DNA of 64,000 nt from Variovorax atrisoli 110B. Its GTDB lineage: Bacteria; Pseudomonadota; Gammaproteobacteria; Burkholderiales; Burkholderiaceae_C. Made by a program: the position numbers and the translations under genes. The stretch spans positions 1 through 64,000 of the forward strand of contig NZ_KB907450.1 in NCBI RefSeq assembly GCF_000382045.1. The letters are read 5' to 3'. Under the pieces are notes generated by a model. That model was given only the letters and a program-made list of their open reading frames with translations, did not search any database and was not told the origin of the DNA. Positions within the stretch are counted from its first letter, which is position 1. Each line of letters opens with the position of its first letter. Shown here piece by piece: positions 42,384 through 51,156 of the stretch.

Positions 42384-43439
42384 ATGACGGCGAAACACTT
42401 CTCCCTGCCTGCCGCACGCGGCGGATTGCTCGCGCTGCTTGCGGCGCTTCTCTTCGGCGTCAGCACGCCGCTGGTCCAGCACTTCGGCAAGGGGCTGGGT
42501 GCATTCACCACGGCCGCGTTGCTGTACGCAGGCGCGGCAGCCATCGGCATGGCTTCGCGTCAACGCGTGGAGCGAGAGGCTCGCGTGGTGCGGGGCGATG
42601 TTCCGCGGCTCCTGTCGATGGCCGCATTCGGTGCCGTGCTCGGGCCCGTGGCGTTGGCCTGGGGGCTCCAGCACACCAGCGGCGCCAGCGCGTCGCTGAT
42701 GCTGACGCTGGAGGCGCTGTTCACGGCGTTGCTCGCGCGTCTGCTGTATCAGGAGACGATGGACCGGCGCGTGTGGGCCGCGATGCTGCTCCTGCTGGCT
42801 GGCGGCGTCGCATTGGTGCTGGACCAGTGGCGCAGCGGCGCCACGCAGTCGTGGGGTTTGCTCGCGGTGTTGCTCGCCACCGCCGCATGGGGGGCTGACA
42901 ACACGCTCTCGCGCGCCCTGGCTGAACGCGACCCGGGACAAGTCGTGCTGGGCAAGGCGGCCATGGGAACGGTAGCGACGGCTGTTCTCGCATGGCTGCT
43001 CGGCGAGCCCATGCCGGCGTGGGGCGCCGCGGTTGCGCTGTTCGCGATCGGTGCGAGTGGCTACGGGTTGAGCCTGCGCTTCTACCTTCTGGCCCAGCGG
43101 GCCTTCGGTGCGGCACGCACGGGCTCCGTGTTCGCCTTCGCACCGTTCATCGGCGCAGCCTTCTCCGTCGCGCTGGGCGATCGCAGCGGAACCTGGGCGA
43201 TGGCCGCCGGCGGCACCCTGATGATGCTGGGTGTGACGCTGCACCTGGCGGAGTCGCACGGCCACGAGCATGAGCACGAACGCCTCGAGCATGAGCACGC
43301 GCACCGCCATGACGACGGCCATCACGACCACACGCACGACGTGCTTCCCGTGGGATCGCACAGCCACTCCCATGTGCACGAGCCGATGCGCCACGCGCAC
43401 TCCCACGTTCCCGATGTGCATCACCAGCACATCCATTGA
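42384..43439 (+). CDS. EamA-type transporter with histidine-rich C-terminal tail
   Basis: 351 residues. Ten predicted membrane segments in two EamA halves (LLALLAALLFGVSTPLVQHF; GLLAVLLATAAWGADNTLSR). Residues 290-351 form a soluble tail with 23 His in 62 residues, arranged as HEHEHE, HEHAHRH, HHDHTHD, SHSHSHVH and HHQHIH. Such tails bind Zn, Ni or Co in metal carriers. EamA proteins usually move amino acids or metabolites; the tail suggests metal export or sensing (inference). Confidence 0.88.
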   Translation: MTAKHFSLPAARGGLLALLAALLFGVSTPLVQHFGKGLGAFTTAALLYAGAAAIGMASRQRVEREARVVRGDVPRLLSMAAFGAVLGPVALAWGLQHTSGASASLMLTLEALFTALLARLLYQETMDRRVWAAMLLLLAGGVALVLDQWRSGATQSWGLLAVLLATAAWGADNTLSRALAERDPGQVVLGKAAMGTVATAVLAWLLGEPMPAWGAAVALFAIGASGYGLSLRFYLLAQRAFGAARTGSVFAFAPFIGAAFSVALGDRSGTWAMAAGGTLMMLGVTLHLAESHGHEHEHERLEHEHAHRHDDGHHDHTHDVLPVGSHSHSHVHEPMRHAHSHVPDVHHQHIH

Positions 43440-43490
43440 GGCGACCTGATCGTCGTGTTCCGGGAGGGCTTCGTGCCTCCACGGCTGCGC

Positions 43491-44780
43491 TCAGTCCCCC
43501 TCCAGCCGGTCCCGCCGCATCGCGCGCCAGAGCGCGAGGTCGTAGGTGATCTTCAGGAGTCCGCATGCGACCAGGGGCAGCGAGATCCATCCCGCTGCGA
43601 ACAGCGCGCCGCTGAGCGTCGGGCTGATGGCCGCGGCCAGGCTTCGCGGCACGGCGGTGAAGCTCGCGGCCGCACTGCGTTCGGCGGGCGTCACCACCGC
43701 CATCACATAGGCCGTTCGCGTGGGAACGTCCATCGAAGACAGCGAGCTGCGGATCATCAGCAGGGCCAGCGCGACCGGCAGGCTCGGCGCCACCGCGGCG
43801 AGCACGAGGCAGACGTTGGCGGGCAGGTGCGTGAACACCATCGTGTTGAGCAAGCCGATGCGCTGCGCCACCACGGGCGCCGCCAGTTGCGAGGCTGCGC
43901 TGAGCAGGCCTGTCCAGAAGAAGAACACACCGGCCTGGGTCAAGGAGAAGCCGAACCGCTCCAGCAGCCAGAGCGACATCAGCGCGTTGACCGTGAGCCC
44001 GCCGGCGAACGCGTCCATGCTGAAGAGGGCGGCCAGCCGCATCACCACGCGGCGTGAGGGGCCCAGCGGAGCCGGCGCCACGGGCATGCTGTCAGTGCTG
44101 CCCGCGCCTGCTTGTGTAGGCAGGTTCCGGTAGAGCCAGAAGACGATCAGTCCGATGGCGGCGTAGACCACGAACATCCCGCGCAGTGCATCGAGCCGCC
44201 CGAGTCCCGTGTGCCGCACCAGCCAGTCCGGCGCTGCGGCAGCCAGCGCACCCAGGGCCGCGCACAAGGCGCCGAGCAGGCTGTAGCGGGCGAAGAGGGC
44301 CGTGCGCGCGTGGCCTTGCGCCGCGCTGGCCAGCCGCGCGTGCTCCAGGGGAAGGAAAACGCTGACGTCGCCTGAACTGGGGTTGAGCGTGCCGACCAGC
44401 GCCACGACCAGCAACGGCCAGAACGAGGAGAGCCCGGCGAAGCCGATGCCCGTCGCGGCCATCAGCAGGGCGGCGCAGCGAAGCAGGCGCCCCGCCGCGA
44501 AGCGATATCCCCAGGCGCCGACCGCGAGCGTCGCGAGCGCCGAGCCCAGCATCGTCGCCGTGCTGACGACGCCGACCTCCAGCGTCCCCAGCCCTATCGA
44601 CAGCAGGTAGGCCGGCAGCAGCACGGCCATGTATCCGTCGGCGAAGGCGCGAAGGCCCCGCGCGACGAGCAGCGGCAGGGCGCCCGGATCGACACCGGAG
44701 GGCAGCAGGCGCGCGAGGCCGCGGCGTGGTCGGGGCGTGGGGCTCGCCGGTTCGGCTCCGGCCGGGGCTCGGAGGGTCAT
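43491..44780 (-). CDS. MFS transporter
   Basis: 429 residues, twelve predicted membrane segments. GLRAFADGYMAVLLPAYLLS in the first, LATLAVGAWGYRFAAGRLL between 2 and 3, and MIRSSLSSMDVPTRTAYVMAVV later, a pattern seen in uncharacterised MFS carriers. The gene starts 10 bp after the chrA stop, so the pair is probably one transcript. The substrate is unknown; context suggests metal or oxyanion stress. Confidence 0.85.
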   Translation of the reverse strand: MTLRAPAGAEPASPTPRPRRGLARLLPSGVDPGALPLLVARGLRAFADGYMAVLLPAYLLSIGLGTLEVGVVSTATMLGSALATLAVGAWGYRFAAGRLLRCAALLMAATGIGFAGLSSFWPLLVVALVGTLNPSSGDVSVFLPLEHARLASAAQGHARTALFARYSLLGALCAALGALAAAAPDWLVRHTGLGRLDALRGMFVVYAAIGLIVFWLYRNLPTQAGAGSTDSMPVAPAPLGPSRRVVMRLAALFSMDAFAGGLTVNALMSLWLLERFGFSLTQAGVFFFWTGLLSAASQLAAPVVAQRIGLLNTMVFTHLPANVCLVLAAVAPSLPVALALLMIRSSLSSMDVPTRTAYVMAVVTPAERSAAASFTAVPRSLAAAISPTLSGALFAAGWISLPLVACGLLKITYDLALWRAMRRDRLEGD

Positions 44781-44790
44781 GCCGAATCCT

Positions 44791-46167
44791 TCAGCGCAGC
44801 AAGGGCAGCGCCAAGCTCACCGCCAGCCCGATGGCCGCGCAGGCGCCCAGCAGCGGCATCACCCCGACCTTGAATCGGAACAGCGCAACGACCGCGGCCG
44901 CGGCGATCAGCGCCGACACCGCGTCGAAATGGCCGCCGAAGCCCTTGGGCCACAGCACGTGGTAGGCGAAGAAGAGCGCCAGGTTCAGGATCACGCCGAC
45001 CACTGCCGCCGTGATGGCCGACAGCGGCGCGGTGAAGCCCAGCCTGCCGTGCGTGGCCTCGATGGCGGGGCCGCCGGCCAGCACGAAGATGAAGGAGGGC
45101 AGGAAGGTGAAGAAGGTCACCACCGTTGCAGCCAGGGCGCCCGCCAGGAAGAGCGAGTCGGGCCCCAGCACCTGCTTCAGCCAGCCGCCGACGAAGCCCA
45201 CGAAGGCCACCACCATGATCAGCGGCCCCGGCGTGGTTTCCCCGAGCGCCAGTCCGTCGATCATCTGCGCGCCCGAAAGCCACTGGTAGTGCTCGACGGC
45301 ACCCTGGTAGACGTAGGGCAGCACCGCGTAGGCGCCGCCGAAGGTCAGCAGCGCCGCCTTGGTGAAGAACCAGCCCATCTGCGCGAGCGTGCTCTCGGTT
45401 CCCAGCACGGCGACGAGGATGCCCATCGCCAGCAGCCAGAGGCCCAGTCCGATGGCAATCACCTTGAGCAGCTGCCGGCGCGAGAAGCGCGCATGCGGCG
45501 GCGTGGGCGTGTCGTCATCGATCAGCGCGGGGCCGTAGCCTTGCGTCGCGCCGCCATGGCCGCCGCCGAGCGCGAAGACCCCGGGCGCCCATCGCGCGCC
45601 GAAGTACCCGATGAGACCGGCGGCAAGCACGATGGCCGGAAACGGCGTGTCGAAGGCAAAGATCGCCAGGAAGGCCGCGCCCGCGATGCCCCACATCCAC
45701 CGGTTCCTGAGCGCGCGGCCGCCGATGCGGTGCGCCGCATGCAGCACCAGTGCCGTGACCGCCGGCTTGATGCCGTAGAAGATGCCCGCGACCACGGGCA
45801 CGTTGCCGAAGCGCAGGTAGATCCACGACAGCGCGATCAGGATGAACAGCGAGGGCAGCACGAACAGCGCGCCGGCCACGATGCCGCCCCAGGTGCGGTG
45901 CATGAGCCAGCCGATGTAGGTGGCCAGTTGCTGCGCCTCGGGGCCGGGCAGCAGCATGCAGAAATTCAGGGCATGCAGAAAACGCTTCTCGCTGATCCAG
46001 CGCCGCCGCTCGACCAGCTCGGCATGCATGATCGCGATCTGTCCGGCGGGGCCGCCGAAGCTGATGAAGCCGAGCCTGAGCCAGAAGCGGAAGGCTTCGG
46101 AGAAGGAGATCGGCTCGGGGCGCGCGGAAGGCGCGAGGGAAGAAGTGTCGGGCAAGGCGGTGTCCAC
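44791..46167 (-). CDS. chrA: chromate transporter ChrA, two-domain form
   Basis: 458 residues of the CHR superfamily, long-chain form with two homologous halves. The N-terminal half has GFISFGGPAGQIAIMH and LLPGPEAQQLATYIGW; the C-terminal half has LLTFGGAYAVLPYV and LGETTPGPLIMVVAFVGFVGG. ChrA exports chromate driven by the membrane potential. No chrB regulator is adjacent. Its downstream partner is the MFS gene. Confidence 0.92.
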   Translation of the reverse strand: MDTALPDTSSLAPSARPEPISFSEAFRFWLRLGFISFGGPAGQIAIMHAELVERRRWISEKRFLHALNFCMLLPGPEAQQLATYIGWLMHRTWGGIVAGALFVLPSLFILIALSWIYLRFGNVPVVAGIFYGIKPAVTALVLHAAHRIGGRALRNRWMWGIAGAAFLAIFAFDTPFPAIVLAAGLIGYFGARWAPGVFALGGGHGGATQGYGPALIDDDTPTPPHARFSRRQLLKVIAIGLGLWLLAMGILVAVLGTESTLAQMGWFFTKAALLTFGGAYAVLPYVYQGAVEHYQWLSGAQMIDGLALGETTPGPLIMVVAFVGFVGGWLKQVLGPDSLFLAGALAATVVTFFTFLPSFIFVLAGGPAIEATHGRLGFTAPLSAITAAVVGVILNLALFFAYHVLWPKGFGGHFDAVSALIAAAAVVALFRFKVGVMPLLGACAAIGLAVSLALPLLR

Positions 46168-46342
46168 GGAAGGCTCCGTTGTGAGTCACCAGCGCTTGGA
46201 CGGGACACCGTCTTTCTTTGCAGAGCGGGAGGCTGTTTTCCCGGGGAAACAATCGTAGCAGAGCAAAAGCGCGATGAAGCGCCCTGTCTCGTGCGCGCAC
46301 CGCGACCAGTGCCTTTGCCCTGATGCCGCGCCGGATTCGCGC

Positions 46343-46372
46343 TTGACGCCCGCAGTCGGCACCGCTTACATT
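46343..46372 (+). promoter_or_regulatory. sigma70-like promoter of structured leader
   Basis: TTGACG (46343-46348) and TTACAT (46366-46371) are spaced 17 bp. A start near 46379 would give a leader of about 240 nt before the next gene. This is one of the best -35/-10 pairs in the window. Confidence 0.6.
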
Positions 46373-46378
46373 GCCCCC

Positions 46379-46620
46379 GCCTCGTGATGAGCGAGGCCGG
46401 GTTTGGAAGCCCGCCGACATCCTGCGACGAGAGCCGCAGCCACCGCACTGGACTGCGGCTTTTTCGTTTGCGCCTATTTTTAGGCGGCTTGAACGGGAGG
46501 GCTCGCGCCCTGCCGGTTTCCGCAAGGATGTCCCGGTCTTCCAACCCGTTCGAGCTGCCGCCCTTGTTTGGAAGCGAGGGCGTCGGTTTCTGCAAATCGA
46601 CATCCTTGGGAGGCCCACAC
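46379..46620 (+). ncRNA. candidate structured leader RNA / attenuator
   Basis: Motif TTTGGAAGC...GACATCCT occurs at 46402-46423 and 46567-46607, and its reverse complement GCAAGGATGTC...CTTCCAA at 46522-46544. The middle copy can pair with either outer copy. Between them lie a terminator hairpin (46432-46465), a stem CGCCTA-TTTT-TAGGCG (46471-46486), a stem AGGGC/GCCCT, and CTTGAACGGG (46488-46497) pairing with CCCGTTCGAG (46545-46554). The third copy runs into the GGGAGG ribosome binding site (46608-46613). This suits a cis-regulatory RNA; it matches no class I can name. Confidence 0.55.
46432..46465 (+). terminator. intrinsic terminator inside leader
   Basis: AGCCGCAG (46432-46439) pairs with CTGCGGCT (46453-46460), with an inner CCA/TGG extension, followed by TTTTCGTTT. 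It could end a short RNA or act as an attenuator for the gene at 46621. Confidence 0.7.
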
Positions 46621-46977
46621 ATGGCCAATGCTTCTTCGAACGACGCGGCAGGCGCCGATGCCCGCTGCGCCGGCGCGTCCTACCGTCCCACAGCCCAGTT
46701 CAGGCCCTTCGAGTGGGTCCAGGGCGAGCGCCTCGATGCTTCGCGGCAAAGCCAGGCCGCATTCCTCAACGATGCGCGCGACGTCGTGCAGGGCGCGCAG
46801 ACGCTCGTCCAACTGCTCGGCTGGGATGAAGACCGGCGCGATGCCGCTTCATCCGATGCGGACCCTGCGCCGCTGTTCGACGCGGGGCAGCGCAGTTCGC
46901 TGCAGCGGCTGCTGTCGGCGGCGCTGGGGTTGCTTCATGAGCGGATCGAGGTGCAGTGCGAGGCGCTGACGAGCTAG
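46621..46977 (+). CDS. small hypothetical protein behind structured leader
   Basis: 118 residues. N-terminal 20 residues are low-complexity; the rest is helical (QSQAAFLNDARDVVQGAQTL, SLQRLLSAALGLLHERIEVQ). The layout FRPFEWVQGERLDASRQ resembles small DUF3077-type proteins of pseudomonads, but I cannot confirm this. GGGAGG at 46608-46613 is a strong ribosome binding site that the leader can sequester. Function unknown. Confidence 0.68.
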   Translation: MANASSNDAAGADARCAGASYRPTAQFRPFEWVQGERLDASRQSQAAFLNDARDVVQGAQTLVQLLGWDEDRRDAASSDADPAPLFDAGQRSSLQRLLSAALGLLHERIEVQCEALTS

Positions 46978-46982
46978 ATCGA

Positions 46983-47399
46983 TCACTGGCCCGGCGGCAT
47001 CTTCTCGAATCTGGTCAGCGCCGGGTCCAGCACATCCCATTCGTATCCGCGCACTGCATAAGTCACCGCCTGCGGCTTGAACCGGCTCGGATCGTCGTGG
47101 CTCGCGGCATGCACGGTGATGACGTCCGGCATCGCCGCATAAGTCATGTACACGGGTGAGCCGCAGGCGGGGCAGAAGGCGCGGGTCTTCACGTTGCCGC
47201 TGTCGCCGACCATGTCCCACAGCGCGGCGCTGCCGGTCTGCTTCACACCGCCGCGCATGAAGCTCAGGTACGAGCCGTGGCCGGTGCCGCTCTTGTGCTG
47301 GCAGTCGAGGCACTGGCAGTGGTTCTGGAAGATCGGCTCGGAGGGGATCTCGTAGCGGATCGCGCCGCATGCGCAGCCGCCGGTGTAGGAAGGGTTCAT
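46983..47399 (-). CDS. GFA-family (glutathione-dependent formaldehyde-activating-like) protein
   Basis: 138 residues. Zinc ligands appear as GGCACGAIRYE, HCQCLDCQHKSG and FCPACGSPVY, the standard GFA/CENP-V layout. The family includes S-(hydroxymethyl)glutathione synthase, but most members have unknown substrates. It is cytoplasmic. The ATG at 47399 gives the standard family N terminus. Confidence 0.9.
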   Translation of the reverse strand: MNPSYTGGCACGAIRYEIPSEPIFQNHCQCLDCQHKSGTGHGSYLSFMRGGVKQTGSAALWDMVGDSGNVKTRAFCPACGSPVYMTYAAMPDVITVHAASHDDPSRFKPQAVTYAVRGYEWDVLDPALTRFEKMPPGQ

Positions 47400-47518
47400 T
47401 TGTCTTGTCCTTTTGAGGTTGCCTGGCCAGCGGGAGCTGGCGGGAGGCAACCAATTTATTTGGACAAGGGCAGGGCGGGTGAGTAACAAGTTCGTCGCGA
47501 ATGGGCGCCGCCTGGAAC

Positions 47519-48400
47519 TCAGGCTTCCACGGGCACGTAGAGGTCGATCACGGCGCCTGGCTGGTCGGGTGCGAAATCGCCGCTGTACATCTCGAAGTCG
47601 GGGCTGTCGACGACTCGCAGGCCCGAGGCGGGAATCAACTCGCCCCAGATGATCACCATCGCACTTTTGACTTGCGGGTGCAGGGCGGAGCCGTTCAGGG
47701 TGATGCGGAAGACTGCGTAAGTCGCCGCCGGAATCTCCTTCACCTCGAAGCCCTTGGGGAGCGGGCAGTCGCCGGTCTTCACGCCCACGCCGGCCATGTA
47801 CATGAAGTTTCCCGCTTCGCGGTCCACGCTCCAGACGACGCCGTAAGTCGCCCAGCTCGGAAGCTGCGTCTCCAGCGGCAGGGTCCCGACAAGCGCCGAC
47901 CACAGCTGGGGAATCTCGGATTTCGTGGTGCCGTCGAAGCGTCGGGACGGGCCCGCGACACGGAACTCGTCGAGCTTGACCAATTCGGGCAAGCGGGCCA
48001 CAGCCGTGGCGATGCTGCTGGGTGCATTCATTGGAAACTGTCCTTCGATTGGGTTGGGAGAGAAGCCGGAACGGAAACGGCCGGGTGACGCGCCGAAGAG
48101 GCGCTTGAACGCGCGCGTGAAAGCCTCCTGCGACTCGAAGCCGCAATCCAGGGCCAGGTCGATGAGCTTGGCGTCGGGCTCGGCGCAGAGCCTTCGGGCG
48201 CTGCGCACGAGTCGACGCCCGCGCACGTGCGCCATGACGCTGCGGCCCATGCGGGCAGTGAACATCCGGGAGAAGTGGTATGCCGAAAAACCCGCGCGTT
48301 GCGCAATCAGTTCGAGCGTGAGGGGCTCGTCGAGCCGCTCCTCGATCCAGGCCAGGAGAGGGGCGAAAACGTCGGGTTCGCGGGGCATCGGGTTGTCCAT
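47519..48400 (-). CDS. AraC-family regulator with GyrI-like effector domain
   Basis: 293 residues. The two AraC helices lie at residues ~10-110 (LTLELIAQRAGFSAYHFSRM, LIDLALDCGFESQEAFTRAF, FGASPGRFR), and a GyrI/SbmC-like ligand domain fills the rest (IPQLWSALVG, YGVVWSVDREAGNFMYMAGV, IPAATYAVFRI, YSGDFAPDQPGAVIDLYVPV). This is the Rob/BmrR-like arrangement that senses hydrophobic or cationic compounds. The target is not evident. Confidence 0.9.
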   Translation of the reverse strand: MDNPMPREPDVFAPLLAWIEERLDEPLTLELIAQRAGFSAYHFSRMFTARMGRSVMAHVRGRRLVRSARRLCAEPDAKLIDLALDCGFESQEAFTRAFKRLFGASPGRFRSGFSPNPIEGQFPMNAPSSIATAVARLPELVKLDEFRVAGPSRRFDGTTKSEIPQLWSALVGTLPLETQLPSWATYGVVWSVDREAGNFMYMAGVGVKTGDCPLPKGFEVKEIPAATYAVFRITLNGSALHPQVKSAMVIIWGELIPASGLRVVDSPDFEMYSGDFAPDQPGAVIDLYVPVEA

Positions 48401-48657
48401 GCAGCGATCATGAAGTGTCGCAAACCGGCTGTCCTGACCGAACTTGCTGCCGCACGCCACGGAAACCAGCTTGCCGAAATCTGTTGGATGTAACGCGAAA
48501 GAATTGTTATTTCAGCGGCTTCTGCTTTGAAGTTCTTACAACTTCGGCGCCGTTCGTGGCGCTTTCAGGCGGTAAAGTCCTGTCTCCCGTTTCGGACTAT
48601 TTCCGAATCTTTACTGCCGCCTCCCATCCGGTCGCTTTCGCGCTTTCTCTCCTCTCC

Positions 48658-49959
48658 ATGTCCAACCTCATCGTGCACGGCGGTACGCCGCTGCGTGGCC
48701 GCATCACCCCTTCCGCCAACAAGAACGCAGTGCTGCCGGTGCTCTGCGCCACGCTTCTCACCTGGGAGCCGCTTCGCCTGCATGGCGTGCCCGACATCAC
48801 CGACGTGCGCAAGATCCTCGACATCTTCCGCACCCTGGGCAGCGACGTTCGCATGGACCACGAGACGGGCACGCTGGAGCTGCACCACCGCGAGACGGCC
48901 TTCGACGCATCGCGCCACCGGCTGCCGGAGGAGATGCGCTCGTCGATCATGCTGGTGCCGCCGCTTCTGGCGCGCTTCGGCGTGGCGCGGCTGGAGGACA
49001 ACGTCAAAGGCTGCACGCTGGGCGTGCGCGAGATCGATCCGCACGTGGAGGTGTTCCAGCGCTTCGGCGGCGAGGTGGAGCGCACCGAGGGCTCGCTGCT
49101 CGTGCGCAGCAAGGGCCGGCTGATGCCCACCGACCACTGGCTGGACTACGCCTCGGTGACGACCACCGAGAACTTCGTGCTGTGCGCCGCCGCGACGGAC
49201 GGCGCCTCGACGCTGACCAATGCGGCTTCCGAGCCGCACGTGCAGGAGTTCTGCCGCTTCATGGCGATGATCGGCGTGCGCATCGAGGGCATCGGCACCT
49301 CGCGGCTCACGGTGCATGGCGGCGGCGCGCTCAAGGGCGGCGAGTTCCGCTTCGACGAAGACTTCCATGAGATCACCACCTTCCTCGCGCTGGGCGCCAT
49401 CACCGGCGGCGACGTGGTCGTGCGCAACAGCGCGCCGGAGAACTTTCCGCTGCTGGACCGCACCTTCGCCAAGTTCGGCGTGCAGATCGAGCACAAGGAA
49501 GGCTGGTCGCGCGCCGTGCGCAGCGGCCCGCTGAAGGTGCAGACACCTTTCACGAGCAACGTGCTCACCAAGGTGGAGGCGGCGCCGTGGCCGTACTTCC
49601 CGGTGGACCTGCTGCCGATCTTCATCGCGCTGGGCGTGCGTGCCCAGGGCAACGCGATGTTCTGGAACAAGGTCTACGACGGCGCGCTGGGCTGGACGGG
49701 CGAGCTCTCGAAGTTCGGCGCGCACGTGTTCTCGTCCGACCCGCACCGGCTCATCACCTTCGGCGGCAATCCGCTGACGCCGGCGGTGGTCGAGAGCCCC
49801 TACATCATCCGCGTGGCGATCGCGCTCTTCATGGTGGCGGCCAGCATCGAGGGCCGCTCCGAGATCCGCAACGCGGCGCCGATCCGCCGTGCGCATCCGC
49901 GCTTCGTCGAGAACCTGCGCAGCCTGGGTGTGCAGGTGGAGTGGACCAGCGAGGAGTGA
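48658..49959 (+). CDS. murA: UDP-N-acetylglucosamine 1-carboxyvinyltransferase paralogue (MurA-like)
   Basis: 433 residues, an EPSP-synthase-fold enzyme. Lys and Asn in ANKNAVLPVL correspond to Lys22/Asn23 of E. coli MurA; the catalytic Cys lies in KGCTLGVR; FPVDLLPIF matches the Asp305 region. It transfers enolpyruvate from PEP to UDP-GlcNAc, the first committed step of peptidoglycan synthesis. It is isolated here, not in the usual setting, and several motifs are loose, so it may be a second MurA. The ATG at 48658 was chosen by alignment. Confidence 0.85.
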   Translation: MSNLIVHGGTPLRGRITPSANKNAVLPVLCATLLTWEPLRLHGVPDITDVRKILDIFRTLGSDVRMDHETGTLELHHRETAFDASRHRLPEEMRSSIMLVPPLLARFGVARLEDNVKGCTLGVREIDPHVEVFQRFGGEVERTEGSLLVRSKGRLMPTDHWLDYASVTTTENFVLCAAATDGASTLTNAASEPHVQEFCRFMAMIGVRIEGIGTSRLTVHGGGALKGGEFRFDEDFHEITTFLALGAITGGDVVVRNSAPENFPLLDRTFAKFGVQIEHKEGWSRAVRSGPLKVQTPFTSNVLTKVEAAPWPYFPVDLLPIFIALGVRAQGNAMFWNKVYDGALGWTGELSKFGAHVFSSDPHRLITFGGNPLTPAVVESPYIIRVAIALFMVAASIEGRSEIRNAAPIRRAHPRFVENLRSLGVQVEWTSEE

Positions 49960-50067
49960 GGCCCTCCTGAACCCGGGTCGTCGCCGCACCGGGCGATGAC
50001 CCTGCCGCGGCGGCGCCCAAGGGCTTGGCTGGAGAATGGACGGCATCCGACAAAGGAGCGCCCTCGA

Positions 50068-51117
50068 ATGACAACCACCTCGCTGCAGCAGATTCTCGGC
50101 ACCGAACTCCCCCTCATCCAGGCCCCGATGGCCGGCATACAAGGCAGCGCGATGGCCATCGCGGTCAGCAATGCCGGCGGCCTGGGTTCGCTGCCGGCAG
50201 CCATGCTGAGCACCGACGCGCTGCGCAGCGAGATCGCCGCGATCCGCGCGGGCACCGACAAGCCCTACAACGTCAACTTCTTCTGCCACACCCCGCCCGA
50301 GCCCAGCGCCGAGCGCGAGGCCACGTGGCGCAGCGCGCTGGCGCCTTACTACGCCGAGTACGGCATCGACGCCGCGAGCATTCCGGCCGGGCCGGGTCGC
50401 AACCCCTTCAGCGCCGAGGTGGCCGCGCTGCTGGCCGAGTTCAAGCCGCCGGTCGTGAGCTTCCATTTCGGGCTGCCTTCCGAGGCGCTGCTGGCGCAGG
50501 TGCATGGCTGGGGCGCGAAGGTGCTGGCCTCAGCCACCACGGTGGACGAGGCGCTCTGGCTCGAGGCGCACGGCGCCGACGCGGTGATCGCCCAGGGGCT
50601 GGAGGCCGGCGGGCATCGCGGCCACTTCCTCTCGCATGACCTGACGAAGCAGCTGGGCACCTTCGCGCTGCTGCCGCAGCTGGTCAAGGCGGTGAAGCTG
50701 CCGGTGATCGCCGCTGGCGGCATCGCCGATGCCGACGGCGTGGCGGCGGCGATGTCGCTGGGCGCGGCGGGCGTGCAGATCGGTACGGCCTACATGCTCA
50801 CGCCCGAGGCGACGACCAGCGCGGTCCACCGCGCGGCGCTCAAGAGCGAGGCGGCGCGGCACACGGCGCTCACCAATCTCTTCACCGGCCGGCCGGCGCG
50901 CGGCATCGTCAACCGCGTGATGCGCGACCTCGGGCCCATCGGCAAGGCGGCGCCGGAGTTTCCGCTGGCCACCTCGGCCATCGCGCCGCTGCGCGCCAAG
51001 GCCGAAGCGAAGGGCAGCGGTGACTTCTCTCCGCTGTGGTCGGGGCAGAACGCGACCGGCTGCCGCGAGATTCCGTCGGCCGAGCTCACCCGCGCGCTGG
51101 CGCTGGGCTTCCGCTGA
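50068..51117 (+). CDS. nitronate monooxygenase
   Basis: 349 residues, FMN TIM barrel of the 2-nitropropane dioxygenase family. LPLIQAPMAGIQGSAMA at the start, VISFHFGLP-like VVSFHFGLPS, GADAVIAQGLEAGGHRG with the catalytic His, and IAAGGIADADGV. It oxidises alkyl nitronates such as propionate-3-nitronate. AAAGGAG supports the ATG at 50068. Followed 39 bp later by an esterase gene. Confidence 0.91.
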   Translation: MTTTSLQQILGTELPLIQAPMAGIQGSAMAIAVSNAGGLGSLPAAMLSTDALRSEIAAIRAGTDKPYNVNFFCHTPPEPSAEREATWRSALAPYYAEYGIDAASIPAGPGRNPFSAEVAALLAEFKPPVVSFHFGLPSEALLAQVHGWGAKVLASATTVDEALWLEAHGADAVIAQGLEAGGHRGHFLSHDLTKQLGTFALLPQLVKAVKLPVIAAGGIADADGVAAAMSLGAAGVQIGTAYMLTPEATTSAVHRAALKSEAARHTALTNLFTGRPARGIVNRVMRDLGPIGKAAPEFPLATSAIAPLRAKAEAKGSGDFSPLWSGQNATGCREIPSAELTRALALGFR

Positions 51118-51156
51118 TCCGAAGGAAGAGACGAACAACATCACATCCGCCCAACC

